Both the position numbers and the translations under genes were made by a program. From Tessaracoccus rhinocerotis (GTDB lineage Bacteria; Actinomycetota; Actinomycetes; Propionibacteriales; Propionibacteriaceae), in assembly GCF_007197885.1 (NCBI RefSeq), contig NZ_VKKG01000001.1, forward strand, positions 186,001 through 250,000: 64,000 bases of DNA. The letters are read 5' to 3'. Under the pieces are notes generated by a model. The model was not told the origin of the DNA. It worked only from the letters and a program-made list of their open reading frames with translations, and searched no databases. Of this stretch, positions 1 through 8,314 are shown one piece after another. The first letter of the stretch is position 1. Every line of letters starts with the position of its first letter.

Positions 1-1
1 C

Positions 2-872
2 ACACGGCGTCGTGCGCTCGGAGGCGCCCTCGTCGCCGCGGCCGCGGGTGTGACCGCGTGCGCACCCAGCGTCGCGGCCGAGAGCGCCAGCCCCTCGCCC
101 ACACCCTCGCCGAGCCCGACGCCGTCACCCACGGTCGACGACCGGCCACGGTGGCCACTGACCGGGAGGTTGATGTCGGACCAGACGCTCGGCGGCCACC
201 CCGCCGTTGCGGTCAAGGTTCCGGACAACCAGAACGAACACCCCCAGGAGGGCATCAACGAGGCTGACATCGTGTTCGTCCAGGCGGACGGGTACCGCAA
301 CCCCAACGGGTACGACGGGACACGCCTGATGCCGGTCTACCACTCCAACATGGCGGAGAACTCGGCCCCGGTTCGCTCACTGGCGCCCCGTCGACGTGCC
401 CCTGCTCGCCCCGATGCACGCCGTGCTCGGCAGCAGCGGCGGCGCCCCATGGGTGGTGAACTACCTCGAGAGCTTCTCCGAGTCGATCTCCAGTGACCTC
501 GTCTACATCGACATGAAGGGCACTGGGGCCTACTCGGTGAACCGGGAGCGGGTCCGCAAGTACCAGGGACAGACCTACTGCGACCGCGCCCTGGTGTGCC
601 ACCCCGGCATACTGGCCGAGGTCTCGGGCGTGTTCCCGGACGGGCCGCCGATCGCCTACCTGCCGTTCGCGACGGACGTCGACGAGCCCAGCATCGCCAA
701 AGGCACCTTCGTGTACGCCTCCGGCGGCCGGCACGTGAGGGGCAACTGGTCCAAGCGCGCCGAGGACTCGGCTTTCGTCTTCACACTGGATGATGGCGCG
801 CCGCTGCTCATGACCCCGGGACGAACGTTCTTCGAGCTCGTCGACGAGGGCACCGAGGTCACCATCTCCTGA
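2..872 (+). pseudogene. DUF3048 (YerB-like) lipoprotein, frameshifted; 5' end outside window
   Basis: The reading frame enters from the left edge with a hydrophobic signal peptide ending in a lipobox-like VTAC at bases 50-61, followed by a Ser/Pro/Thr-rich linker and then sequence typical of DUF3048 proteins (VKVPDNQNEHPQEGINEADIV). Near base 383 the frame breaks: the expected VRSxRPVD block is read VRSL in one frame and RPVDVPLLAPM in the next, consistent with one extra G in the run around 381-384. The remaining domain continues in the new frame to the stop at 872. Known members are cell-surface lipoproteins of unknown biochemical role. It is either a recent pseudogene or an assembly error; both halves are otherwise intact, so a sequencing slip is quite possible. 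Confidence 0.8.
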
Positions 873-903
873 GGGTCACTACCGGTCCCGGTGCGACGTG
901 GCC

Positions 904-919
904 GGTCCGGCCCCGGACC
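904..919. terminator. Short hairpin between convergent genes
   Basis: A GGTCCG stem pairs with CGGACC across a GCCC loop between the ends of the DUF3048 gene and the facing gene. There is no U-run, so a terminator role is only inferred from position. Confidence 0.3.
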
Positions 920-931
920 CTCGGCAGGCGC

Positions 932-1432
932 CTAGGAGCGGTCCCACTCCTGCTTGAGCGCGTCGGTCCGCTCGACGATGAACGCGGCCGTCGCCGGATC
1001 GGCAAGGCTGGCGCCGCCGCTGGCCGAGGTGTACCAGGTGATCTCGTCGCTGCCGTCGAGGCGACGTCGCCCCACGATCTGGATGCTGCCACGGGGGAGA
1101 TCGTGTGCCTCGGTCGCGACGGTGGAGGCCTGCACCCGCTCCCGGAAGACCTCCGGGAGCTTGCCCACCTCGTCGAGCTTCGCCTCGACCTTGCGGTTGC
1201 CGCCCACGGTCCAGGTGAACGTGGATTGCTCCGCCCGCCACGCGCCCTTCAGCACCTCGTCCCAGCCCCAGGTCTCCCACTCACCCAGGTGCCTGAGCGC
1301 GAGCAGCTCACGGGTCGCGAACACCGTCGCCTCCGGGCCGGAACCGTGCGCCAGTACGGCTACCTTGCGGCCGCTCACCTGCTCCAGTTCGTGCAGGAGG
1401 GACTTGTCCGGGCGGGGCGCGATGAAACTCAT
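932..1432 (-). CDS. Unknown conserved cytoplasmic protein, 166 aa
   Basis: A 166-residue protein starting MSFIAPRPDK with no signal peptide or membrane segment. It alternates charged and aromatic stretches (LGEWETWGWDEV, TFTWTVGG) and ends in a helix rich in Glu and Arg. I do not recognise a named domain. An alternative start three codons upstream (MGAM, 1441) is possible; neither start has a strong ribosome binding site. The gene is divergent from the downstream ion transporter with about 60 bases between the two starts, so they may share a promoter region. The function is unknown. Confidence 0.65.
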   Translation of the reverse strand: MSFIAPRPDKSLLHELEQVSGRKVAVLAHGSGPEATVFATRELLALRHLGEWETWGWDEVLKGAWRAEQSTFTWTVGGNRKVEAKLDEVGKLPEVFRERVQASTVATEAHDLPRGSIQIVGRRRLDGSDEITWYTSASGGASLADPATAAFIVERTDALKQEWDRS

Positions 1433-1494
1433 GGCACCCATTGTGCCCGGCCTGGAGGCCCGCACTAGATTGGCCGAAGCTGAAAGGACAGACC

Positions 1495-2919
1495 GTGCTG
1501 CTTGAGACCTCACTGGCGTGGTGGACAGTGCTTCCGTTCGTCGTGTTGCTGCTGTGCATCGCCATCCTGCCGCTGATCCCGGCAACCGAGCGCTGGTGGG
1601 AGCACAATCGAAGCAAGCTCATTGTCGCCCTGGCACTCGGGATCCCGGTCGCGGTGTTCATGAGCATGCTCGAGGGCCCCTCCCCCGTGGTGCACGCGCT
1701 CGTGGAGTATGCGCAGTTCATCATCCTGCTGCTCGCCCTGTTCATCATCTCGGGAGGAGTTCACCTTGGCGGCGACATCGCCGCGCGACCGCGCACGAAC
1801 GCCGCCTTCATCGGCTTCGGCGCCCTGATCGCGTCCTTCATCGGAACCACCGGCGCCGCGATGCTGCTCATCCGGCCGCTGCTGCGGACCAACCACCAGC
1901 GCATGTACCGCGCCCACACCGTCGTCTTCTTCATCTTCACCGTCGCCAACGCGGGCGGCCTGCTGACGCCGCTCGGCGACCCACCCCTGTTCCTGGGAAT
2001 GCTGCGTGGCGTCCCGTTCACGTGGACGTTCAGCCTGTTCCCGCAGTGGCTGTTCGTCAACGCCCTGCTCATCCTGAGCTACTACGCGCTGGACAAGGTC
2101 CTGCACGCGAAGGAACCGGCCGCCAACATCATCTGGGACCTCTCGGAGGTCAAGCCGCTCTACGTCGTCGGGCGCCGCAACCTGGTGTTCCTGGCCATGG
2201 TGGTGCTCGCCGTGGCACTCGTCCCGTCCATCGACCTGCACGGCATCGAGGCGGGGCACCCACTCTGGTACCACTACGTGCCCTGGCGGGAGATCATGAT
2301 GCTGACGGCGGGCGCGCTCTCCCTGCTCGCTGGCAGCCGGGACGTCCGCTACGTCAACAACGGCTTCAGTTGGGGGCCGATCCTGGAGGTCGCCGCCCTG
2401 TTCGTCGGGATCTTCCTGACGATGATCCCGGCACTGCGGGTCCTGGGGCAGCTGGCACCAAAGCTGCCCCTCAACGACGTGACCTTCTTCCTGCTCACCG
2501 GTGGCCTCTCCGCGGTGCTGGACAACGCCCCCACGTACGCGACGTTCTTCGAGATGGCCCACACCCTCGGTGAGGGCACCACCGGCGTCGAACTCGTGGC
2601 CGGGGTACCAGTGAGCTTCCTGACCGCGATCAGCCTGGGTTCGGTGTTCTGGGGGGCGATGACGTACATCGGCAACGGCCCCAACTTCATGGTGAAGGCG
2701 GTGGCGGAGGAATCGGGGGTCCCGATGCCGAGCTTCGGCGGCTACATCGTGTGGTCGGGCCGCTACCTGCTGCCGATCCTGATCGCCATGATGTGCATCT
2801 TCGTCGCGGGCCAGTGGTGGGCGAAGGGGCTCGGCGTCGCCCTGACCCTCGCCATCGTCGGCGCTGCGACCGTCAGCCTGCGCCGGGCGAGGCAACTGGA
2901 GACCACCACGGCGGCCTGA
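1495..2919 (+). CDS. Sodium:proton antiporter / CitMHS_2-type ion transporter
   Basis: A 474-residue polytopic membrane protein with roughly a dozen hydrophobic segments. The blocks TTGAAMLLIRPLLR and LLTPLGDPPLFLGM, and the later LTGGLSAVLDNAPTYATFF, are typical of the ion transporter superfamily that includes NhaD, ArsB and the CitMHS_2 group, where the paired TG/DNAPT motifs form the substrate site. Members are annotated as Na+/H+ antiporters or citrate-metal transporters; the substrate cannot be decided here. The GTG at 1495 is preferred because GAAAGGA lies just upstream and it precedes the first membrane helix; the in-frame TTG at 1441 lacks such a site. Its stop is followed at once by the repeat array before the sigma factor gene. 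Confidence 0.85.
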   Translation: MLLETSLAWWTVLPFVVLLLCIAILPLIPATERWWEHNRSKLIVALALGIPVAVFMSMLEGPSPVVHALVEYAQFIILLLALFIISGGVHLGGDIAARPRTNAAFIGFGALIASFIGTTGAAMLLIRPLLRTNHQRMYRAHTVVFFIFTVANAGGLLTPLGDPPLFLGMLRGVPFTWTFSLFPQWLFVNALLILSYYALDKVLHAKEPAANIIWDLSEVKPLYVVGRRNLVFLAMVVLAVALVPSIDLHGIEAGHPLWYHYVPWREIMMLTAGALSLLAGSRDVRYVNNGFSWGPILEVAALFVGIFLTMIPALRVLGQLAPKLPLNDVTFFLLTGGLSAVLDNAPTYATFFEMAHTLGEGTTGVELVAGVPVSFLTAISLGSVFWGAMTYIGNGPNFMVKAVAEESGVPMPSFGGYIVWSGRYLLPILIAMMCIFVAGQWWAKGLGVALTLAIVGAATVSLRRARQLETTTAA

Positions 2920-3003
2920 GTGTTGCCCAACCGCCGCCGGGTGTTGTCACCGGAAGGCCTGGTGTTGGCACCCCTGGGGCTGTTGTTGTCGGTCCTGCCG
3001 CAG
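2920..3003 (+). repeat. Four phased 21-bp repeats with a TGTTG core
   Basis: GTGTTG occurs at 2920, 2941 and 2962, and TTGTTG at 2983, that is exactly 21 bases apart; the next bases are CC, TC, GC and TC. The array begins immediately after the transporter stop codon and ends 39 bases before the sigma factor start. A 21-base spacing equals two DNA turns, as in operator arrays for dimeric regulators, but it is also a multiple of three, so it could be read as heptads (VL...) if the sigma factor began at the GTG at 2920. No ribosome binding site supports that start. Confidence 0.6.
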
Positions 3004-3042
3004 CGCTGGCGGGGCACCCGTCCGCCCACGAGACTGCGGTGC

Positions 3043-3915
3043 ATGGCCTTCCTTGACAACCACCTGAACGCACCCCTGCTCACCGCTGACGAGGAGGTCC
3101 GGCTGGCCCGAAGGATCGAGGCCGGCGTCTATGCCGAGCACCTCCTCGCCACCGAGCGGGCGGGCGACGTGGCGCTGGTGGCCGTTCGAGACGACGGCCG
3201 GGACGCCTGGCAGGAGCTCTGGACGGCGAACCTTCGCCTGGTTCGTAGGCACGCCATGGACTTCGCCAAGCGGCAGTCCCTGCCGGTGGACGACCTCTTC
3301 CAGGATGGCTGCATCGGCCTCGCCGACGCAATGCAGCGCTTCGACCACGGACGGGGGTTGCGCTTCACAACCCTCGCCCATGACTACGTCCGGCACGCGG
3401 TGGCCGCCAGCGCGGCCCGACGCGGCGGGATGCTCGAGGGACCGCTGCACCGCCAGCGCATCCGGCAGCGCATCCGACGGGCCGAGGCCGATGGGGGCCG
3501 GGTCGGCCGCCGAGAGTTGGCTGACTTGGTGGGGGCCAGTCCCCTGGCCGTCGAGATCGCACGGGGACACACGGCGTCGATCGACGAGGTACCGAGTGCG
3601 CAGGTGGTCTTCGTCGACGACTTCGACAGGGTCGAGCGGGTGGGGACCGACTTCCTGAACCTGCTCTCGACGGAGGCCGCGGAGTTCCTGCGGCTGCGCT
3701 TCGGCATCGGACGGCCCACGCACAGCCTGCGCCAGCTGGCGGCGCGACTGAGCATCTCCGAGTCCACTGCCCGCAGACTGGAGGCGGTCGCCCTCGAACT
3801 GGCACGCCGCGTGCTGGCCGGCGACGACGAGCGCTGCGTGCTGCCGTCCGAGACGGAGCTGGACCCGACGATGCAGGCCCTGGGCCCACGGCTGCTGGCG
3901 CTGGCAGCGGCCTGA
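3043..3915 (+). CDS. Sigma-70 family RNA polymerase sigma factor, atypical
   Basis: A 290-residue protein with a region 1.2/2 core (NLRLVRRHAMDFAKRQSLPVDD, then DLFQDGCIGLADAMQRFDHG at about residues 80-107) and a C-terminal region 4 helix-turn-helix (SLRQLAARLSISESTARRL, about residues 226-244). The segment after FDHGRGLRFTT, which recognises the -10 element and usually reads ATWWIRQAI, is replaced by LAHDYVRHAVAAS, so promoter specificity probably differs from the housekeeping factor. The start at 3043 (MAFLDNHL) is chosen because it begins the conserved part; a longer form from 2920 would add a proline/leucine-rich stretch. No anti-sigma gene is adjacent. It could be an alternative group 2 or group 3 sigma factor; its regulon is unknown. 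Confidence 0.8.
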   Translation: MAFLDNHLNAPLLTADEEVRLARRIEAGVYAEHLLATERAGDVALVAVRDDGRDAWQELWTANLRLVRRHAMDFAKRQSLPVDDLFQDGCIGLADAMQRFDHGRGLRFTTLAHDYVRHAVAASAARRGGMLEGPLHRQRIRQRIRRAEADGGRVGRRELADLVGASPLAVEIARGHTASIDEVPSAQVVFVDDFDRVERVGTDFLNLLSTEAAEFLRLRFGIGRPTHSLRQLAARLSISESTARRLEAVALELARRVLAGDDERCVLPSETELDPTMQALGPRLLALAAA

Positions 3916-3919
3916 GCGC

Positions 3920-5755
3920 CTACTCCCCGGCGCTCGCGACAAGCAGTTGCTTGCGCTGCATCTCCAACTGGGTCAGCTCCGCGAACTGGCTGCGGTGGGC
4001 CGTGGGTTCCTTGACCGGGTCCGTGCGCTGCAGCTTGGACTTGCAGTCGGCGATCTCCCGCACCACCCGCGCGAGCTGCAGGCGGCTGGAGTGGGCCAAC
4101 GAGTAGTTCTCGCTGGCCTCGCGCACCAGCGGCTCCACCAGCAGCGCCACCAGGAGCTGGGTCACGAGCTCGTTCGGGGCCGCGGACCTGAGCCGCTCCA
4201 CCCAGCCGTCGGCAAGTGGCGTGGCGCTGATCACCCGGAACACCGCCGCGTAGCCGGGGTGGGTGAAGTCCCCCTCGACGACGCCGTTCCAGGCAGCGTC
4301 GAACGTCAGCGGGTGCTGCAGCATCAGTTTCAGGGTGTCGCGCTCCAGCCGCAGCGACCGGTCGTCCGGGTTCGGCCAGCCGACGTCGCCGTCACGGAAG
4401 GACTCCTCAGGGGGCGCCTCCGACGGGGACGGGCCACCGCGCTGCCGGCTGGACACCTCGCGTCGCACGTCCTCGATGTCCATCCCGAGCATCCCCGCAA
4501 GCTCGCGCAGGTACTGGCTGACCAGGGAACCGTCGCGGATGGAGCTGACCAAGCCCGCGCACTCCCGCAGGGCGCTCAGTCTGGCGTCGGCACGGTCCAG
4601 GTCGTAGCCCTCCAGCACGTTGGCCATAACGAACCGGTACAGCGGCACCCGGCGACCCACGAGCTCACGCACCGCAGCCTCGCCGTGCTCGAGGCGCAGG
4701 TCGCACGGGTCCAGCCCGGTGGGCTCGACGGCGACGTAGGTCTGCGCGATGAAGTTCTGGTCACCCTTGAACACCTTGAGGGCTGCCTTCTGGCCCGCGT
4801 CGTCCCCGTCGAAGGTGAAGATCACCTCGCCGTGCAGCCCGTCGCGCGTACCCATGAGCCGCTGCAGCAACCGGGCGTGGTCATCACCGAAGGCGGTGCC
4901 GCAGCTGGCCACCGCGGTGTCCACGCCCGACAGGTGCGCGGCCATCACGTCGGTGTAGCCCTCGACGATGACAGCCTGCGAGCGCTTCCCGATGCTCTGG
5001 CGGGCGAGGTCCAGACCGTAGAGAACGTGGGACTTCTTGTAGACCGGGGTCTCGGGGGTGTTGATGTATTTCGCCGGCAGCCTGTCGTCGTCGTGGATCC
5101 GGCGCGCGCCGAAGCCGAGAACGGACTGGGCCGAGTCCCGGATGGGCCACAGCACGCGGCCGGAGAAGAAGTCCCAGCCGTTGTCCCTGACCAGTCCCGC
5201 CGCCTTGAGCGTGGCATCGTCGAAGCCCTTGGCCCGCAACGTCTGGCCCAGCGCGCGGCCGTGCTTCGGCGCGTACCCCACGCGGAAGTGCAGCGCGGCC
5301 GCCCTGTCGAAGCCGCGTCCGTCGAGGAACTGCCGGCCCGCCACACCCTCGGGGGTCTCGAGCTGCGCCGCGAAGAACTCCTCGGCCGCCTGGTTGGCCT
5401 CCAGGATGCGCTTGCGCCGCCCCGGGGGCTGGCCGGGCCCGGTGCCGTCGTCGGTGACGCGCAGCACGATCCCGACCCGGTCGGCGAGCACCTGGATGGC
5501 CTCGGTGAAGCTGAGGTTCTGCTGGCGCTGGAGGAACGTGATCACGTCGCCGCCCTCCCCGCACCCGAAGCAGTAGTAGAAGCCGCGCGACGGCGTCACT
5601 GTGAAGCTCGGGGTCTTCTCGTCGTGGAAGGGGCACAGCCCCTTCTGGGAACCGCCGCCCGCGTTGCGCAGTGCGACGTACTCCCCCACCACATCGTCGA
5701 TCCGGACGCGTTCACGGACCGACGCGATGTCGTCCTCGTTGATGCGTCCAGCCAT
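3920..5755 (-). CDS. dnaG: DNA primase
   Basis: A 611-residue primase that makes RNA primers at the replication fork. The N-terminal zinc-binding CHC2 finger is complete (C41, H44, C62, C65), followed by the TOPRIM catalytic core with VEGYTDVMAAH and FTFDGDDAGQKAA carrying the metal-binding acidic residues, and a C-terminal helicase-interaction domain. The ATG at 5755 begins MAGRINEDDI, the usual primase N terminus; the reading frame stays open upstream but overlaps dgt and is not needed. It is the last gene of a dgt-dnaG pair, separated by 65 bases, and ends 4 bases from the convergent sigma factor gene. Confidence 0.97.
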   Translation of the reverse strand: MAGRINEDDIASVRERVRIDDVVGEYVALRNAGGGSQKGLCPFHDEKTPSFTVTPSRGFYYCFGCGEGGDVITFLQRQQNLSFTEAIQVLADRVGIVLRVTDDGTGPGQPPGRRKRILEANQAAEEFFAAQLETPEGVAGRQFLDGRGFDRAAALHFRVGYAPKHGRALGQTLRAKGFDDATLKAAGLVRDNGWDFFSGRVLWPIRDSAQSVLGFGARRIHDDDRLPAKYINTPETPVYKKSHVLYGLDLARQSIGKRSQAVIVEGYTDVMAAHLSGVDTAVASCGTAFGDDHARLLQRLMGTRDGLHGEVIFTFDGDDAGQKAALKVFKGDQNFIAQTYVAVEPTGLDPCDLRLEHGEAAVRELVGRRVPLYRFVMANVLEGYDLDRADARLSALRECAGLVSSIRDGSLVSQYLRELAGMLGMDIEDVRREVSSRQRGGPSPSEAPPEESFRDGDVGWPNPDDRSLRLERDTLKLMLQHPLTFDAAWNGVVEGDFTHPGYAAVFRVISATPLADGWVERLRSAAPNELVTQLLVALLVEPLVREASENYSLAHSSRLQLARVVREIADCKSKLQRTDPVKEPTAHRSQFAELTQLEMQRKQLLVASAGE

Positions 5756-5820
5756 GGCGGGAAGTCTAGCCCTCCCGGGCGAGTGGTTGCGCAGGGCCCC
5801 ACCGGGGCTGTGGAGAGGTC

Positions 5821-6930
5821 TCAGGCGCCGCGGCCGATCCCCCGTGGCAGTTGCGTCGGGTCCCAGCCGAGGAACTCCTGCGCGCGGTCGAAGGCGAACC
5901 GGTCGGTCATGCCGCCGACATAGGTCACCGCGCCGCGCACGGCGTCCTCGGTGCGGTAGTCCGCCGGCAGGATGTGGGGGTGCTCGAGGTAGAACTCGAC
6001 GAGCCCCCTGAGCACGCGCACGACCGTGCGCGACTGTTGGATGGACTCGGGCCGGGTGTAGATGCGCTCGTAGTTGAAGCGACGCAACTCCCCGAGCGCC
6101 TCGCCCGTCACCCGGTCCATCCCCACCACCCCGCCCGAGGAGGTGGTGTGGATGACCGCGTTGATGAACGTCGCGAGCTGCCGGCGCCGGGTGGTGCCCG
6201 CCACCTCGCGCACGATCTCGGGAACCTCCGCCTCGTTGACGATGCCCGCGGCGATGGCGTCCTCGAGGTCGTGGGCGCAGTACGCGATCCGGTCGGCCCA
6301 GCTCACCAGTTCGCCCTCCAGCGTGGCCGGCGCCGGTCTGGACCAGGAGTGGTTGCGGATGCCGTCCAGGGTCTCCAGGCACAGGTTCAGGTCCCGCAGG
6401 ACGACGTCGGCGCCCCAGGGCCCGTGGTCGTAGCCACCGGCGATGAACTCGTCGAAGGCGTCCTCGGAGGCGTGCCCGCCGGGGCCGTGGCCGCAGTCGT
6501 GCCCGAGCGCCATCGCGTCGACGAGCGTGACGTTGGCGCCCAGGCCTCGAGCCATCGCGACGGCGCACTGGGCCACCTCGATGGCATGGGTCAGGCGGGT
6601 GCGCTGGTGATCCGTGGGGTAGACGACGACCTGCGTCTTTCCTGCCAACCTGCGGAAGGCGGCCGAGTGCACGATCCGGTCCCGGTCACGCTCGAAGCAG
6701 GTGCGGAACGGGTCCGGATCCTCCTCGCGGGCCCGGTTGCCGGCGCCGAGCGCGAAGGTGGCGTTGGGGTCCAGCAGCGCCCGCTCGGCCTCCTCGCGTC
6801 GCTCCCGCACGCGCCGGCCGTCGCCGGCCAAGGTCGCGCTCGAGCTCTCGTGCGCGGTTACGACCTCGTCGCCGTGGCCGTGCATCGTCTGGGCCCAGAG
6901 CTTTGTGCGGGGCAGGAGGCTGTCATTCAT
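5821..6930 (-). CDS. dgt: Deoxyguanosinetriphosphate triphosphohydrolase-like protein
   Basis: A 369-residue HD-domain phosphohydrolase. The metal site is visible as H115 in RLTHAIEV, the H144-D145 pair in ALGHDCGHG and a later aspartate. Family members split dNTPs into deoxynucleosides and triphosphate, affecting nucleotide pools and DNA fidelity. The FRTCFERDRDRIVHSAAFRRL block (residues 75-94) is characteristic of the bacterial dGTPase-like group. It stands directly upstream of dnaG, the order common in Actinobacteria, and 22 bases downstream of the citrate synthase gene stop, so all three may be cotranscribed. Confidence 0.95.
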   Translation of the reverse strand: MNDSLLPRTKLWAQTMHGHGDEVVTAHESSSATLAGDGRRVRERREEAERALLDPNATFALGAGNRAREEDPDPFRTCFERDRDRIVHSAAFRRLAGKTQVVVYPTDHQRTRLTHAIEVAQCAVAMARGLGANVTLVDAMALGHDCGHGPGGHASEDAFDEFIAGGYDHGPWGADVVLRDLNLCLETLDGIRNHSWSRPAPATLEGELVSWADRIAYCAHDLEDAIAAGIVNEAEVPEIVREVAGTTRRRQLATFINAVIHTTSSGGVVGMDRVTGEALGELRRFNYERIYTRPESIQQSRTVVRVLRGLVEFYLEHPHILPADYRTEDAVRGAVTYVGGMTDRFAFDRAQEFLGWDPTQLPRGIGRGA

Positions 6931-6952
6931 GTCCCCGCAAATCTAGCGAACC

Positions 6953-8239
6953 TCAGCGCTCGTCCCGCGGCAGCCACTGCGTCAGCGGGTTGCCGACGTA
7001 GAGCTGGCGGGGGCGCTGGATGCGCTGGGCGGGGTTGTCGTGCACCTCCTTCCAGTGCGCGATCCAGCCCGGGGTGCGGCCGATGGCGAACAGCACCGTG
7101 AACATGTCCTTGGGGATCCCGAGGGCACGCAGGATGATGCCGGAGTAGAAGTCGACGTTCGGGTAGAGCCTGCGCTCGCGGAAGTAGTCGTCGGCGAGCG
7201 CCAACTCCTCCACCTCCCGGGCGATGTCCAGCAGGGGGTCCGTCACGTGCATCGACTCGAGGAGGTTGTACGCCGCCTCCTTGAGGACCCGGGCACGGGG
7301 GTCGAAGTTGCGGTAGACCCGGTGCCCGAAGCCCATCAGCCTCACTCCGGACGACCTGTCCTTGGCCATGGAGATGTAGCGCTGCGCGGGGATCCCTTCG
7401 TCGTGGATACCCTCGAGCATGTCCAGCACCGCCATGTTCGCCCCGCCGTGCAGAGGACCCCACAGCGCCGTGACGCCGGCGGAGACCGACGTGAACAGGT
7501 TCGCGCCGCCCGAGGCCACCATCCTCACAGTGGAGGTGGAGCAGTTCTGCTCGTGGTCGGCGTGCAGCACCAGGAACATGTTGAGCGCGTGCGCCATCTC
7601 CGGGGTGGGCTCGAAGTCCCGGTAGGGCACGGAGAACATCATGTGCAGGAAGTTCTCGGCGTAGGCGAGGTCGGGGCGTGGGTAGGCGATCGGCTGGCCC
7701 ACGTGGCTCTTGTAGGTGGCCGCCGCGATGGTCCGCGTCTTGGACAGGAGCCCGGCGGCCGCTCGTCGGAAGCCCGCCTCGTCGGTGATGTGGATCTCGG
7801 GCAGGTCGTAGGCCTGGATCGCGTTGATCATCGCGGAGAGCACCGCCATCGGGTGGGCGTCAACGGGGAAGCCGTCGAAGTGCTTGCGCATGTCGCGGTG
7901 CAGCGCGGCACTGTCGGTGAGCAGTGCGCGGAACTCGTCACGCTCGGCCGCGTCCGGCAGTTCGCCGAAGATCAGCAGTTCGGCCGTCTCGATGAACGAC
8001 GACCTGGCCGCGAGGTCCTCGATGGGGACCCCCCGGTACCGCAGGATCCCCTGCTCACCGTCGATGAAGGTGATTGCGGAGCTGCACGAGCCGGTGTTGG
8101 CGTAGCCGTCGTCGAGGGTCACGAGGCCGGTCTCGGCCCGGAGGTGGGAGATGTCGATGGCGCGTTCTCCCTCGGTCCCGGTCAGGATGGGCAGTTCGTG
8201 ACTCACGCCGTCGATGGTGAGTGTGGCCGTGGTTTCCAA
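6953..8239 (-). CDS. gltA: Citrate synthase
   Basis: A 428-residue type II citrate synthase condensing acetyl-CoA and oxaloacetate at the entry to the TCA cycle. The catalytic histidines lie in HGGANMAVLD and GFGHRVYRNFDPRA, and the N-terminal extension with the GSCSSAITFIDGEQGILRYRG block is typical of the larger hexameric, NADH-sensitive class. The length is normal for that class. The start METTATLTIDG at 8239 has no competing upstream ATG. The gene is followed closely by dgt. Confidence 0.97.
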   Translation of the reverse strand: METTATLTIDGVSHELPILTGTEGERAIDISHLRAETGLVTLDDGYANTGSCSSAITFIDGEQGILRYRGVPIEDLAARSSFIETAELLIFGELPDAAERDEFRALLTDSAALHRDMRKHFDGFPVDAHPMAVLSAMINAIQAYDLPEIHITDEAGFRRAAAGLLSKTRTIAAATYKSHVGQPIAYPRPDLAYAENFLHMMFSVPYRDFEPTPEMAHALNMFLVLHADHEQNCSTSTVRMVASGGANLFTSVSAGVTALWGPLHGGANMAVLDMLEGIHDEGIPAQRYISMAKDRSSGVRLMGFGHRVYRNFDPRARVLKEAAYNLLESMHVTDPLLDIAREVEELALADDYFRERRLYPNVDFYSGIILRALGIPKDMFTVLFAIGRTPGWIAHWKEVHDNPAQRIQRPRQLYVGNPLTQWLPRDER

Positions 8240-8314
8240 TTCGGTGCCTTCCTCTTCGGTGCTGGCAGCCTAACCGCCAGCTGTCCGGAGCGAACGGGCA
8301 CCCCCGCCCAACGG

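Noticed and set aside
5756-6568. N-terminal extension of the primase
   Set aside because: The open frame beyond 5755 lies inside dgt and is Arg/Pro-rich shadow sequence; MAGRINEDDI is the normal primase start.
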